Of a stretch of 64,000 bases of DNA, positions 42,830-52,872 are shown one piece after another. Location of the stretch: the NCBI RefSeq assembly GCF_018919215.1, contig NZ_JAHLQK010000002.1:513164-577163 (forward strand), given 5' to 3'. A program made the position numbers and the translations under genes. Numbering within the stretch: position 1 is the first letter of the stretch; each line of letters opens with the position of its first letter. Origin of the DNA: Alkaliphilus flagellatus (lineage in GTDB: Bacteria; Bacillota; Clostridia; Peptostreptococcales; Natronincolaceae). Below the pieces are notes generated by a model. It saw only the letters and a list, made by a program, of their open reading frames with translations, searched no databases and was not told the DNA's origin.

Positions 42830-44788
42830 TTGAGGAAATTTTTTCGAGGGGCCAGTTTTTATATTTTGCTGTTCATTATTTTGCTAATTATAGTTCAACA
42901 ATTTGGAAGCCAGCCCCCGCAAACAGTAGATATTGAATTCTCTAGCCTATATAAAGCGCTTTTAGAGGAAAATGTAAAAGAGATGTATTTGGTTGATCGC
43001 TCTATTGAAGGAGTTATGATACAAAACAATGAAAAGGTTAAATTTAAATCTTTTGTGCCAGAGGTATTTAATGAAAGGGAATTTGGTCAGGTAATAGATG
43101 AACAAATGAGAGCAAAGAAGCTAAAATTTGAAGCATCACCACCTCCAACCACCCCTTGGTTTATTAACTTACTACCTTCAGCTCTTATGATCTTAATATT
43201 TGTGGTGTTTTGGTTTGTATTTATGCAACAATCACAGGGTGGCGGCAACCGTGTAATGTCTTTTGGTAAAAGCCGTGCAAAACTTCACAAAGATGATGAG
43301 AAGAAAAAGGTAACTTTTAAAGATGTTGCAGGATTAGATGAAGAAAAAGAAGAACTACAAGAAGTTGTAGATTTTTTAAGAAACCCTAAAAAATATATGG
43401 ACCTAGGTGCTAGAATACCAAAGGGTATTTTAATGGTAGGTCCTCCGGGGACAGGTAAAACCTATTTAACAAAGGCTGTTGCTGGTGAGGCAGGAGTACC
43501 CTTCTTTAGTATTAGTGGTTCTGACTTTGTGGAAATGTTCGTAGGTGTTGGTGCATCTCGTGTACGTGATCTTTTCGAACAAGCAAAGAAAAGTGCACCA
43601 TGTATAATATTTATTGACGAGATTGATGCAGTTGGTAGAAGAAGAGGTGCGGGACTTGGTGGAGGTCATGACGAAAGAGAACAAACCTTAAACCAATTGC
43701 TTGTTGAGATGGATGGTTTTGGTGTAAATGAAGGTATCATTATTGTAGCTGCAACTAATAGACCTGATATTTTAGACCCTGCACTATTAAGACCTGGTAG
43801 ATTCGACCGTCAAGTAATGGTAGGAGCACCCGATGTTAAAGGTAGAGAAGAAATATTAAAGGTTCATTCAAAAGGCAAGCCTTTAGCAGAAGATGTAGAT
43901 TTAAAGGTACTTGCAAGAAGAACCCCTGGTTTTACCCCGGCTGATATTGAAAATCTTATGAATGAAGCCGCACTTCTTACTGCAAGAAAAAATGGTAAAA
44001 CTATAGAAATGGCTACTGTGGAAGAAGCTATTACTAAAGTAATTGCTGGTGTAGAGAAGAAGAGTCGTGTAATAAGTGAAAAGGAAAGAAAATTAACTGC
44101 TTATCACGAAGCAGGTCATGCTGTAGTTGCTAGGTTACTTCCTAATTATGACCCTGTGCACCACGTAACTATTATTCCGAGAGGTAGAGCTGGTGGGTTC
44201 ACTATGACTTTACCTACAGAAGACAAATATTATGCTACTAAAACAGAAATGGAAGACGATATTGTTGATCTTTTAGGAGGACGTATGGCAGAAAAACTTG
44301 TACTACATGATATAAGTACAGGGGCACAAAATGACCTTCAAAGAGTAACTTCGATTGCAAAAGCTATGGTAACTAAATATGGTATGAGTGAGAAACTAGG
44401 ATCTATGGCATTTAGTGATGATGAAGAAGTATTTATTGGTAGAGACTACCACTCCACAAGAAATTACTCAGAGGCAGTGGCAGCTGAAATCGATAATGAA
44501 ATTAGACGAATTGTTGATGAAGCATATGAAAGAACAGAAAAATTATTAACTGCAAATATCGATAAGCTTCATACTGTAGCTCAAGCACTTCTAAAAATTG
44601 AAACATTAGATGCAGATCAATTTGAAATGATTTTTAGCGGTGAAGTAATAATTGAAGAAAAAGACACATTAGAAGATGTTGAGGCAAAAATTGATGAAGC
44701 TAAGAAGAATAGAAAAAACAATGAAGTAGCTTTAGAAAAAGATAATGGAGATAATAACGATAAAAATAATGATGATACAACAAAATAA
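42830..44788 (+). CDS. ftsH: ATP-dependent zinc metalloprotease FtsH
   Basis: A 652-residue membrane AAA+ protease. TM1 (about 9-24) and TM2 (about 111-132) flank an external domain. The AAA domain has Walker A GPPGTGKT (204-211), Walker [12 protein letters not shown], the SRH segment [20 protein letters not shown], and the zinc protease site HEAGH (426-430) with the third ligand further on. The start is TTG 42830 after GAGGAGGAC. The Asn/Lys/Asp-rich tail is low-complexity and varies in the family. It degrades membrane and regulatory proteins, including in sporulation. A terminator follows. Confidence 0.96.
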   Translation: MRKFFRGASFYILLFIILLIIVQQFGSQPPQTVDIEFSSLYKALLEENVKEMYLVDRSIEGVMIQNNEKVKFKSFVPEVFNEREFGQVIDEQMRAKKLKFEASPPPTTPWFINLLPSALMILIFVVFWFVFMQQSQGGGNRVMSFGKSRAKLHKDDEKKKVTFKDVAGLDEEKEELQEVVDFLRNPKKYMDLGARIPKGILMVGPPGTGKTYLTKAVAGEAGVPFFSISGSDFVEMFVGVGASRVRDLFEQAKKSAPCIIFIDEIDAVGRRRGAGLGGGHDEREQTLNQLLVEMDGFGVNEGIIIVAATNRPDILDPALLRPGRFDRQVMVGAPDVKGREEILKVHSKGKPLAEDVDLKVLARRTPGFTPADIENLMNEAALLTARKNGKTIEMATVEEAITKVIAGVEKKSRVISEKERKLTAYHEAGHAVVARLLPNYDPVHHVTIIPRGRAGGFTMTLPTEDKYYATKTEMEDDIVDLLGGRMAEKLVLHDISTGAQNDLQRVTSIAKAMVTKYGMSEKLGSMAFSDDEEVFIGRDYHSTRNYSEAVAAEIDNEIRRIVDEAYERTEKLLTANIDKLHTVAQALLKIETLDADQFEMIFSGEVIIEEKDTLEDVEAKIDEAKKNRKNNEVALEKDNGDNNDKNNDDTTK

Positions 44789-44794
44789 AAATAG

Positions 44795-44843
44795 AAGGGC
44801 TGTCTCGAAATAGGTAGTATTATCTAGGGCTGAGACGCCCTTT
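44795..44843 (+). terminator. Terminator of ftsH (GGGCTGTCTC type)
   Basis: AAGGGCTGTCTC (44795-44806) pairs with GAGACGCCCTT (44832-44842, one bulge), then TTTATTTT follows. Confidence 0.75.
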
Positions 44844-45074
44844 TATTTTGCAAAGGAAAGATAAGCTCTGAAAAAATCTGTCTTTGTGTATTATATAATA
44901 TGAAAAATATGAAAATTTTGAAAAGATAAAAGAATTTTTTAGAATATATAGAAAATATATAGAATAAGAATATATCAAATAAGTATTAGTTTATTTTGAA
45001 ACTGGATATTCATATAAAAATGTCGTATAGCTGGACTTTTATTGGGAAACTCCTATTTCTCTATCATAAAAGCC

Positions 45075-45110
45075 AAAAAGCCATAGAAATATTTCTGTGG
45101 CTTTTTTTAT
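45075..45110 (+). terminator. Strong terminator without an assigned gene
   Basis: AAAAAGCCATAGAAA (45075-45089) pairs with TTTCTGTGGCTTTTT (45092-45106; one wobble), followed by a T-run. It lies about 230 bases beyond the ftsH terminator. Confidence 0.8.
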
Positions 45111-45291
45111 TTAGGTTTAATCTTAAAAAATTTGACTTATTTAGAAGAGTACTTTTATTACCATCGAATTATAGTCGAAGAAGTAAATGTTAACTTGAAT
45201 CTAAATATAAGGAGTAGAGGGGGAATAACCGTAGATTGAAATTATATTACAGGTGATTGTTAAAAAAACAACAAAATAAAGGGGGAGAAAA

Positions 45292-46680
45292 GTGGCAGAT
45301 TTAATAAGGTTTGATTTGGTTACATGGATAACGAGTCCTTATATTCTAATGTTTGTAGCAGTATTTACAGGGGTTTTGCTAGGGAATATTAAAATCGGAA
45401 AATTTAATTTTGGAGCATCGGGATGTTTGTTCACTGGATTATTTATAGGGTGGGCGGTATATGGATATGGGATTAATATTCAAGAAGGACAAAGTGGAGT
45501 TGAAGCAGCTCGGAGCATGCTTTCAGTGGGAGTTGTCCCATCTACATTCTTTAACTTATTTCTGGTTTTCTTTGTGGTAGCTGTTGGCTTACTTGCTGCT
45601 AAAGACCTAGGGGCTGTTATAAAAAAATATGGGTCTAAATTTGTAGTATTAGGCTTTGTAATTACTCTTTCGGGGGCAATAGCAACTTATGGTATGGTTT
45701 TACTTAGTCCGATTGATAACCCTTATGAGGTATCAGGTATTTATACAGGAGCATTAACCAGTTCGCCTGGCCTTGCAGCTGCTATTGAGACAGCAAGAGA
45801 GCACGCAACTGTAAGGGTAAATGGATTTGCAGATGCTGATACACAAGAAAGAGAAAAATTTATGAAAGTATTAGATCCTTCAGGAGAAGTATATCAGGCA
45901 TCCTTGGATTCTTTAACAAATGATCAAGAAAGTCAATTTATTAAAAATGCAGAGTCTGGAATTGGACTAGGGTATGCGGTAGGATATCCTTTTGGTGTAA
46001 TTATAGTTATTATAGCTATAAATTTTATACCAAAAATTTTCAAAATGAATTTAGATGAAGAAAAGGAACGATTCCATCAAGAAATGCAGGAAGCACGTTC
46101 TATGGTTAAAGGGGGTAGAGAAGTTGTAGAAACTAAATTTGATATCATTGCATTTGCATTTGCCTGTTTCTTTGGGTATAGTATAGGCATTATAGAAATA
46201 TATTTAGGTTCTGTGATAGGCTACTTTAGCCTAGGAGCTACAGGAGGAGCATTAATAGGATCTCTTATACTGGGCTATATAGGGAAAATTGGTCCGATGA
46301 GTTTTAGAATGGATACAAAGGTATTAGGGATTGTTAGAGAGTTATCTTTATGCTTTTTCTTAGCTGTTGTAGGATTACGATATGGATATCAGGTTTTTGA
46401 TGCTATATTAGGTACAGGAGCATCCTTAGCGATAATATCATTATTTGTAGGGACAGTAGCAATTCTTGTAGGTTTCTTAATAGGAAGATATGTATTTAAA
46501 TTAAACTGGATAATGCTAGCGGGATCTATATGTGGTGGAATGACTTCTACGCCAGGCTTAGGGGTTGCTATTGATGCTTTAGATAGTGACGATCCGGCGG
46601 CTGGCTATGGTGCAGTATACCCATTTGCACTATTAGGAATGGTATTATTTACAATAATATTACACAAGTTACCTATGTAA
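45292..46680 (+). CDS. AspT/YidE-type transporter (AAEx family)
   Basis: A 462-residue membrane protein made of two halves of about five helices each, separated by a soluble loop of about 95 residues (about 170-265). The duplicated family motif is seen as GALTSSPGLAAAIETA in the first half and GGMTSTPGLGVAIDAL in the second, with FLVFFVVAVGLLAAKDLG and LCFFLAVVGLRYGYQVF as paired helices. This is the aspartate:alanine exchanger/YidE duplication fold, which carries amino acids or dicarboxylates. The loop lacks the TrkA_C domains of some members. The start is GTG 45292 after GGGGGAGAAAA. Adjacent DUF3870 and CoA transferase suggest a carboxylate substrate (inference). Confidence 0.8.
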   Translation: MADLIRFDLVTWITSPYILMFVAVFTGVLLGNIKIGKFNFGASGCLFTGLFIGWAVYGYGINIQEGQSGVEAARSMLSVGVVPSTFFNLFLVFFVVAVGLLAAKDLGAVIKKYGSKFVVLGFVITLSGAIATYGMVLLSPIDNPYEVSGIYTGALTSSPGLAAAIETAREHATVRVNGFADADTQEREKFMKVLDPSGEVYQASLDSLTNDQESQFIKNAESGIGLGYAVGYPFGVIIVIIAINFIPKIFKMNLDEEKERFHQEMQEARSMVKGGREVVETKFDIIAFAFACFFGYSIGIIEIYLGSVIGYFSLGATGGALIGSLILGYIGKIGPMSFRMDTKVLGIVRELSLCFFLAVVGLRYGYQVFDAILGTGASLAIISLFVGTVAILVGFLIGRYVFKLNWIMLAGSICGGMTSTPGLGVAIDALDSDDPAAGYGAVYPFALLGMVLFTIILHKLPM

Positions 46681-46761
46681 TATAAATAAAATTGTCATTT
46701 CAACTTATATATTTTGATAGAATATATAATGTATAGAAATCTAGATAGGAGTGATGATTAC

Positions 46762-47091
46762 ATGGAACCTTTTGAAATATTTATAAGTGGTTATGCAAAA
46801 TTACCTATGGGCACAACAGCAGAGGAATTATATAAAGTTATAGCTGTAGGAATTTTGGTAGATAAAAATACTGGAGATATTCTTGATGCAGATTGTACTC
46901 TGGTGACGGAAGTAGCAAAAAAGCTTGTAAATAAATTGTTGGTGGGGAAAAATATTTTAAATTTTGAGGAAATAGAGAAAGCAATTAATGAAAGATACTT
47001 TGGAACTGTCAGGAAAGCCTTAATATCCTCTACAAAGAAGTGTCACGATAAGTTTAAAATAATTTTGGAAGAAGATACTATACAAACTTAA
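46762..47091 (+). CDS. DUF3870 domain protein (second copy)
   Basis: A 109-residue protein, paralogous to that at 22383. Shared features are GYAKLP, VGILVDKNTGDILDADCTL, and INERYFGTVRKALISSTKK. ATG 46762 follows AGGAGTGATGA; the frame from 46714 lacks a site. It directly follows the AspT/YidE-type transporter, as its paralog follows the DUF819 permease. The function is unknown; the pairing suggests an accessory or regulatory partner of carriers. Confidence 0.8.
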   Translation: MEPFEIFISGYAKLPMGTTAEELYKVIAVGILVDKNTGDILDADCTLVTEVAKKLVNKLLVGKNILNFEEIEKAINERYFGTVRKALISSTKKCHDKFKIILEEDTIQT

Positions 47092-47182
47092 TAAATAGAG
47101 AAAATTTAATTTAAATAATAATTTAACTCTATTATCTATGAAAGCAAAATCCCTTTTGCTTTATTAGTAGATATCTAATAGT

Positions 47183-47223
47183 TAGATACGCTGATTTACT
47201 ATAAGTCGGTGTATCTATTTTTT
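47183..47223 (+). terminator. Terminator after the DUF3870 gene
   Basis: TAGATACGCTGATTT (47183-47197) pairs with AAGTCGGTGTATCTA (47203-47217, three wobbles), followed by TTTTTT. It separates the transporter unit from the CoA transferase. Confidence 0.8.
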
Positions 47224-47279
47224 GTGGAATCAATAGTGTTGATTTTTATTTAAGAAATCATTAACTAGGAGGTTTTAAT

Positions 47280-48821
47280 ATGAAAGAAAGAATTAGAAGA
47301 GATGATCTTAAAGGAAAAATTATGTCGGCAGAATCCGCAGCTATGCTAATAAAAAATGGAATGACAGTAGCTACCAGTGGATTTACTCCTTCTGGCTATC
47401 CAAAGGCTGTTCCTCTAGCGTTGGAAAAAAGGGCTAATGAAGGAGAAGATATAGGTATAACAGTATTATGCGGTGCTTCTGTAGGGGACGAGTTAGATGG
47501 AGCATTGACTAGGTGTGGAGTAATGAAGAGAAGATATCCTTATCAAACTAATGATAATTTAAGAAATGCTATAAATGCTTCACAGGTCAATTATCAAGAT
47601 ATGCATTTAAGCCATGTTACCCAGTTTATTGATTATGGTTTTTTCGGGAAAATAGATGTGGCTTTAGTCGAAGCACTAGCAATAACCGAAGAAGGTGGAA
47701 TTATACCTACTACATCCATTGGGCTGATGCCCCAAGCAATAAAGAATTCTGATATTGTAATTGTTGAAATCAATACTAGTCAACCAATTGAATTGGAGGG
47801 TATACATGACATTTATATGACTGAAAAGCCTCCTTACAGAAAAGCGATTCCTATAGAGCAAGCTGGAGATCGAGTAGGTACTAGTTATATTCCATGTCCT
47901 CCAGAAAAAATAGCAGCTATTGTTTTTACTGATATACCAGATAAGGTAAGACCACTAGGACCTATAGATGAACCTTCGAAATTGATTTCAGGACATATTA
48001 TTGATTTTTTAAAATATGAAGTAAAGAATGGTAGATTACCAAAAAATTTATTGCCATTACAATCAGGGGTAGGATCTGTAGCTAATGCGGTACTAGGGGG
48101 CTTAGTTGACTCTGACTTTAAAGATTTAACCTGCTATACTGAGGTGATACAAGATTCCATGCTTGATTTAATTGATGCTGGCAAGGTTACTATAGCTTCC
48201 GGCACTGCATTGACACCATCGGTAGAAGGACTTAAAAGATTGCATGATAATATTGAACATTATGCTAAGCATTGCATATTACGACCTATGGAGATTAGTA
48301 ACAATCCGGAAATTATAAGGCGATTAGGTATAATAGCAATGAATACAGCTATAGAAGTAGATATATACGGGCATGTAAATTCAACCAATATTATGGGCTC
48401 AAGAATGATGAATGGTATTGGAGGATCAGGAGATTTTACTAGAAATGCATACCTTTCGATATTTACTACTGTTTCTACTGCGAAAAATGGAAATATTTCT
48501 TCCATTGTACCAAAGGCATCTCATATAGACCATACAGAACATGATGTTTCAGTGGTGGTTACAGAACAAGGTTTAGCGGATCTAAGAGGAACATCACCTC
48601 GAGAAAGGGCAAGGAAGATTATACAGAATTGTGCTCATCCGGACTACAAGGATATGCTTATAGATTATTTAGAGAGAGCAGAAAAGACTAAATTTAAGTA
48701 TCAACCTCATCTATTAGAGGAAGCACTTTCTTGGCATGTCAGATTTCTAAAGACTGGAAGCATGAAATTCCATACTGATGGAGTTAGAAGTATAGGAGAA
48801 GTTGCTTATTCAAATGAGTAA
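47280..48821 (+). CDS. Acetyl-CoA hydrolase/transferase-family CoA transferase (succinate/propionate/acetate type)
   Basis: A 513-residue class I CoA transferase of the Cat1/AarC/Ach1 group. Glu288 in TCYTEVIQDSMLDL is the catalytic glutamate that forms the CoA thioester. GSGDFTRNAYLSIF and VVTEQGLADLRGTSPRERAR are conserved further on, and SGFTPSGYPKAVP is near the N-terminus. Members move CoA between succinate, acetate, propionate and similar acids. Placed upstream of the methylmalonyl-CoA genes it most likely exchanges CoA between propionyl-CoA (or acetyl-CoA) and succinate. CTAGGAGGT precedes the ATG. A 424-base gap separates it from the mutase gene. Confidence 0.88.
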   Translation: MKERIRRDDLKGKIMSAESAAMLIKNGMTVATSGFTPSGYPKAVPLALEKRANEGEDIGITVLCGASVGDELDGALTRCGVMKRRYPYQTNDNLRNAINASQVNYQDMHLSHVTQFIDYGFFGKIDVALVEALAITEEGGIIPTTSIGLMPQAIKNSDIVIVEINTSQPIELEGIHDIYMTEKPPYRKAIPIEQAGDRVGTSYIPCPPEKIAAIVFTDIPDKVRPLGPIDEPSKLISGHIIDFLKYEVKNGRLPKNLLPLQSGVGSVANAVLGGLVDSDFKDLTCYTEVIQDSMLDLIDAGKVTIASGTALTPSVEGLKRLHDNIEHYAKHCILRPMEISNNPEIIRRLGIIAMNTAIEVDIYGHVNSTNIMGSRMMNGIGGSGDFTRNAYLSIFTTVSTAKNGNISSIVPKASHIDHTEHDVSVVVTEQGLADLRGTSPRERARKIIQNCAHPDYKDMLIDYLERAEKTKFKYQPHLLEEALSWHVRFLKTGSMKFHTDGVRSIGEVAYSNE

Positions 48822-49245
48822 AACAGGGTATGAATTTAAAAAAACTCATAAAAATATTGAAATATATAAAAGTAGGTTGAGTGTTTTATAACTTAAGGAA
48901 TCTTTGAATGACCACGTTTTATGGAAAGTATATATTAATAATAGATATAATTTGTTGCGAGTTATAGAATAGTTACAAAATTTGTGTAATTTTTATAAAA
49001 TAAGTTGCAACTGTGAGGAAAAAGCTGTAGAATAACATGTAGTAGTGCAATATATATTTCAGTGTGTGCAAGTGATGAATTAAAACTTGCAAATAACAAA
49101 ATATATAAAAATTTTTTAATTTACAAAGGCGTTGTTCTACTGCAATCATAGTGATTAAGGTATAATAAGTGATATAATAGCTCTACTTGAAAATTGAAAG
49201 AATATATTTTTGGACTTCAATTTGAAAAATGAGGGAGGAAAAGAA
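48822..49245. other. Intergenic region before methylmalonyl-CoA mutase
   Basis: 424 AT-rich bases with no ORF. It contains an 8-bp palindrome GTTGCAAC (49004-49011), several related TTGC/GCAA motifs, and two TATAAT boxes (49161-49166 and 49173-49178). I found no cobalamin riboswitch core. Confidence 0.5.
49170..49178 (+). promoter_or_regulatory. Candidate extended -10 promoter for the mutase operon
   Basis: TGATATAAT, the same nonamer as in front of lysA, lies 67 bases before the coding start. A second TATAAT lies at 49161. No good -35 is present. Confidence 0.4.
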
Positions 49246-50925
49246 ATGTTTGAGAAGGAAAGTATTGAGCAATTGAAGCAAAAACAAAATGATTGGAACA
49301 AAAATAAGGTTGGTAAAGCTTTATCTAAGTTTCCAGAAAGAAAAGAGCAGTTTGTAACAGGATCTAACCAAGAAGTAGAAAGACTTTATACAGCGGCAGA
49401 CATTGAAGGATTTAATTACGAAGATGATCTAGGATTCCCAGGACAGTATCCATTTACTAGAGGTGTTCAACCTACTATGTATCGCGGACGTTTTTGGACT
49501 ATGAGGCAGTATGCTGGATTTGCTACAGCAGAAGAGTCCAACCAACGTTATAAATATTTATTAGAACAGGGGCAAACTGGACTATCAGTTGCTTTTGACC
49601 TTCCAACACAAATTGGATACGACTCAAACCACCCATTAGCAGAAGGTGAAGTAGGTAAGGTTGGAGTTGCTATCGACTCATTAAAAGATATGGAAATTTT
49701 ATTTGATGGTATTCCATTAGATAAAGTGAGTACATCTATGACTATTAATGCTCCTGCTTCTGTACTACTTGCAATGTATATTGTGGTGGCAGAAAAGCAA
49801 GGAGTATCCTCAGATAAGCTTAGAGGAACCATTCAAAATGACATATTAAAAGAATATATTGCAAGAGGTACATATATTTTCCCACCAGAGCCTTCAATGA
49901 GATTAATAACTGATATTTTTGAGTACTGCTCAAAGGAAGTACCACAATGGAATACAATAAGTATTTCTGGTTATCACATCCGTGAGGCAGGTTCTACGGC
50001 AGTACAAGAGGTTGCATTTACATTAGCAGACGGTATCGCTTATGTTGAGGCAGCTATTAAGGCAGGTCTTGATGTAGATACATTTGCCCCAAGATTATCA
50101 TTTTTCTTTAATGCTCACAACGATCTTTTAGAAGAAGTTGCAAAGTTTAGAGCTGCAAGAAGATTATGGGCAAAAATTATGAAAGATTACTTTAGAGCAA
50201 AAGATCCAAAGTCTATGCAACTTAAGTTCCATACACAAACAGGGGGTTGTACATTAACTGCGCAACAACCTGATAATAATATTGTACGTGTAGCTATACA
50301 AACATTGGCGGCAGTACTTGGAGGTACTCAATCTTTACACACTAACTCTAAGGATGAGGCCCTTGCGCTTCCGACAGAGGAGTCTGTAAGAATAGCTCTA
50401 AGAACACAACAAATAGTTGCTCATGAAAGTGGTGTAGCTGAGACCATAGATCCACTTGCTGGTTCTTATTATGTAGAGAGCTTAACAAATAAAATTGAAA
50501 ATGAAGCTATGGACTATATTAATAAAATTAAAGAATTAGGTGGAGCACCTAAGGCTATAGAAAAAGGATTTATACAAAAAGAAATTATGGATAGTTCTTA
50601 TGAATATCAAAAACAGATTGAAAGTGGAGATCGAGTTGTAGTTGGTATGAATAAGTTCCAAATTAAAGAGGATTCTCCAAAGGGACTTTTAAGAGTAGAC
50701 CCAGCTGTAGGCGAGCTTCAAAAGCAAAAGATTAGAAGTCTTGAAGAGGAAAGAAATAATAATGAAGTACAAGAAAAGCTAGAAGCTTTAAGAAAAGCAG
50801 CAGAAGGAGATTCAAACTTAATGCCGTTTATTTTAAATGCAGTAAGGGTATATGCAACTCTAGGAGAAATTTGTGGTGTGCTTAGGGAAGTATTTGGCGA
50901 ATATCAACAAAGTGTTATTCTATAA
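49246..50925 (+). CDS. mcmA1: Methylmalonyl-CoA mutase, catalytic (substrate-binding) subunit
   Basis: A 559-residue TIM-barrel subunit interconverting succinyl-CoA and (R)-methylmalonyl-Co[25 protein letters not shown] is the classic N-terminal CoA-binding block, with [38 protein letters not shown] and [20 protein letters not shown] further on. The usual C-terminal B12 domain is missing and is encoded by the next gene, as in archaeal and many clostridial mutases. ATG 49246 follows GAGGGAGGAAAA; the frame from 49210 is an extension. It probably forms a heterotetramer with the B12 subunit. Confidence 0.94.
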   Translation: MFEKESIEQLKQKQNDWNKNKVGKALSKFPERKEQFVTGSNQEVERLYTAADIEGFNYEDDLGFPGQYPFTRGVQPTMYRGRFWTMRQYAGFATAEESNQRYKYLLEQGQTGLSVAFDLPTQIGYDSNHPLAEGEVGKVGVAIDSLKDMEILFDGIPLDKVSTSMTINAPASVLLAMYIVVAEKQGVSSDKLRGTIQNDILKEYIARGTYIFPPEPSMRLITDIFEYCSKEVPQWNTISISGYHIREAGSTAVQEVAFTLADGIAYVEAAIKAGLDVDTFAPRLSFFFNAHNDLLEEVAKFRAARRLWAKIMKDYFRAKDPKSMQLKFHTQTGGCTLTAQQPDNNIVRVAIQTLAAVLGGTQSLHTNSKDEALALPTEESVRIALRTQQIVAHESGVAETIDPLAGSYYVESLTNKIENEAMDYINKIKELGGAPKAIEKGFIQKEIMDSSYEYQKQIESGDRVVVGMNKFQIKEDSPKGLLRVDPAVGELQKQKIRSLEEERNNNEVQEKLEALRKAAEGDSNLMPFILNAVRVYATLGEICGVLREVFGEYQQSVIL

Positions 50926-50950
50926 TATAGTATAAAGGAGGCTCATATTC

Positions 50951-51349
50951 ATGGAAAGACCTATTAGAGTATTGGTGGCAAAACCAGGATTAGATGGACA
51001 TGATCGCGGTGCAAAGGTTATTGCGAGAGCTTTAAGGGATGCGGGTATGGAAGTAATTTATACAGGCTTAAGACAAACACCTGAGCAAATAGTGGCAGCA
51101 GCTGTACAAGAAGACGTTGAAGTAGTGGCATTAAGTATTTTATCCGGCGCTCATAATCATTTATTACCAAAGGTAGTAGAACTTTTAAAGGCGGAAAGTG
51201 CTTATGATGAAACATTAGTTATTGGTGGTGGAGTAATTCCAGATGAAGATATTCCTTTTTTAAAGGAAAAAGGAGTTGCAGAAGTTTTCACTCCAGGAAC
51301 ACCTACACAGGTTACTATAGATTTTATTAAGAATAATTTAAAGAGATAA
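50951..51349 (+). CDS. mcmA2: Methylmalonyl-CoA mutase, cobalamin-binding subunit
   Basis: A 132-residue B12-binding domain. [23 protein letters not shown] contains the DxHxxG motif that supplies the axial histidine. [20 protein letters not shown] and [28 protein letters not shown] complete the nucleotide-tail pocket. It lies 25 bases after the catalytic subunit with AAAGGAGG as ribosome site, so both are made together. Confidence 0.95.
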   Translation: MERPIRVLVAKPGLDGHDRGAKVIARALRDAGMEVIYTGLRQTPEQIVAAAVQEDVEVVALSILSGAHNHLLPKVVELLKAESAYDETLVIGGGVIPDEDIPFLKEKGVAEVFTPGTPTQVTIDFIKNNLKR

Positions 51350-51394
51350 CAATATATATAGTATGGCATTAAAGACAAATTAGGTGGTGTCATT

Positions 51395-52339
51395 ATGAAT
51401 TTAGCCGAAAGACTTTTAAATGGTGATAAGAGAGCGGCAGCCAGACTTATTACTATGTTTGAAAACAACGATCAAGAGGCTATTGATCTATTAACAGCAC
51501 TTTATAAAAATACTGGTAGGGCTCAAGTAATTGGTATTACAGGGCCTCCAGGAGCTGGAAAAAGCACTCTTACTGATAAATTAGCTAAAGCCTTAAGAAA
51601 AGAAGGTAAAACTGTTGGAATTATTGCTATAGATCCTACTAGCCCATTTACGGGAGGCTCTATTTTAGGGGATAGGGTAAGGATGTCCGATCTTTATACT
51701 GATCCAGGTATTTTTATTAGAAGTATGGGTACAAGGGGACATCTTGGAGGACTTTCTAAATCTACTCTGGGGGCAGTAAAGGTTCTTGATATTTATGGAT
51801 GCGACTATATATTTGTTGAGACAGTAGGGGTTGGACAGTCAGAAGTTGATATTGTAAAGGCGGCAGATACAATACTTATGGTAATGGTGCCTGGCTTGGG
51901 AGATGATATTCAGGCTATTAAGGCAGGGATAATGGAAATTGGTGATGTGTTTGCTATTAATAAAGCAGATCGTGATGGTGCTCCAAAAACTAAGGTAGAA
52001 ATAGAAATGGCCTTAGATTTTAATCATAGTGAGTGGCGACCTCCTGTTTGCGAAGTGGTGGCCCTTTACAATAAAGGTATTGATGAATTAGTAGAAGAAC
52101 TAAAAAAGCATAGAGCCTACTTAGAAGATTCTAGGCAGCTAATAGAAAGAAGGACTAAAAATAGCGAATTAGAAATATTAGATTTAACTCAACAAAGATT
52201 AATGAAAAGAATACTTGGAGATGCAAAGAGCCAAGAGGATATTCATATTTTATCTAAGCAGGTTGCAAATAGAGACTTAGATCCATATAGTGCCAGCAGG
52301 CAAATAATAAATAAAATAATGAAGTTTTCTAACGTATAG
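51395..52339 (+). CDS. meaB: Methylmalonyl-CoA mutase-associated GTPase MeaB
   Basis: A 314-residue G3E-type GTPase that guards cobalamin loading and protects the mutase from inactivation. Walker A GITGPPGAGKSTLT (residues about 48-60), the switch region FIRSMGTRGHLGGLS, and ETVGVGQSE followed by the base-recognition INKADRD are all present. The C-terminal helix QRLMKRILGDA is the dimerisation arm. The gene follows the two mutase subunits directly. AGGTGGTG precedes the ATG. It may be confused with the ArgK annotation, but the context is decisive. Confidence 0.94.
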   Translation: MNLAERLLNGDKRAAARLITMFENNDQEAIDLLTALYKNTGRAQVIGITGPPGAGKSTLTDKLAKALRKEGKTVGIIAIDPTSPFTGGSILGDRVRMSDLYTDPGIFIRSMGTRGHLGGLSKSTLGAVKVLDIYGCDYIFVETVGVGQSEVDIVKAADTILMVMVPGLGDDIQAIKAGIMEIGDVFAINKADRDGAPKTKVEIEMALDFNHSEWRPPVCEVVALYNKGIDELVEELKKHRAYLEDSRQLIERRTKNSELEILDLTQQRLMKRILGDAKSQEDIHILSKQVANRDLDPYSASRQIINKIMKFSNV

Positions 52340-52387
52340 GAGAGTATAAAATATCATAATATACGCTTTTCGTAACATACGTTCAAT

Positions 52388-52427
52388 AAAGGCTTATTTA
52401 ATTTAAAAAGCTTACATATAAGCCTTT
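52388..52427 (+). terminator. Hairpin between meaB and mce
   Basis: AAAGGCTTAT (52388-52397) pairs with ATAAGCCTTT (52418-52427) around a 20-base loop. With no real T-run it is probably a processing or partial termination site inside the operon. Confidence 0.4.
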
Positions 52428-52462
52428 GTTTAAATAAAATTAAAGAAAGGTAGGACTTACAC

Positions 52463-52870
52463 ATGAATGTTAAAAAAGTGGATCACATTGGAATAGCTGT
52501 GAAAAATTTAGATGAAACATTGAAGTTTTACCAAGATATTTTAGGTCTTGAGTGTGCAGGTACAGAGGTTGTAGAAGAACAAAAAGTAAAGGTTGCATTT
52601 TTACCAGTAGGTGATACAGAGGTAGAGCTCCTAGAGTCTACAGAAGATGATGGACCAATTGCAAAATTCATCGAGAAAAAAGGTGAAGGTATCCAGCACA
52701 TTGCTTTTAGAGTAGATAACATAGAGGAAGCCATTGAAGAGATGAAGACAAAGGGAGTAAGAATGATTGACGAGAAGCCAAGATATGGAGCAGGAGGAGC
52801 GAAAATAGCCTTTTGTCATCCTAAAAGTACAGGTGGAGTTCTTGTGGAGTTAAGTGAGAGGGAGGGATAA
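52463..52870 (+). CDS. mce: Methylmalonyl-CoA epimerase
   Basis: A 135-residue VOC-fold enzyme converting (R)- to (S)-methylmalonyl-CoA, the isomer needed by the decarboxylase. Metal ligands are visible: His8 ([15 protein letters not shown]), His79 ([12 protein letters not shown]) and Glu129 (GVLVELSE), plus [11 protein letters not shown]. The length is typical. It sits two bases before mmdA, whose ribosome site is in its last codons. It bridges mutase and decarboxylase. Confidence 0.93.
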   Translation: MNVKKVDHIGIAVKNLDETLKFYQDILGLECAGTEVVEEQKVKVAFLPVGDTEVELLESTEDDGPIAKFIEKKGEGIQHIAFRVDNIEEAIEEMKTKGVRMIDEKPRYGAGGAKIAFCHPKSTGGVLVELSEREG

Positions 52871-52872
52871 AA

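Larger units (their letters stand above)
44789..45291. other. 503-base intergenic region after ftsH
   Basis: It contains the ftsH terminator (44795-44843) and a second, strong terminator hairpin at 45075-45106 with no obvious gene in front of it. The 65-codon frame at 44996-45193 spans that hairpin and is not credible. A short untranslated or regulatory RNA ending at 45106 is conceivable. Confidence 0.5.

Noticed and set aside
42739..42936. 65-residue ORF between tilS and ftsH, considered as a possible hprT relic
   Set aside because: It overlaps the ftsH start in another frame and has no phosphoribosyltransferase motif.
44996..45193. 65-residue plus-strand ORF after ftsH
   Set aside because: It spans a strong intrinsic terminator (45075-45106), lacks a ribosome site and resembles no protein.
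48822..49245. Cobalamin riboswitch before the B12-dependent mutase
   Set aside because: No B12-box-like GCCACTG element or matching structure was found.
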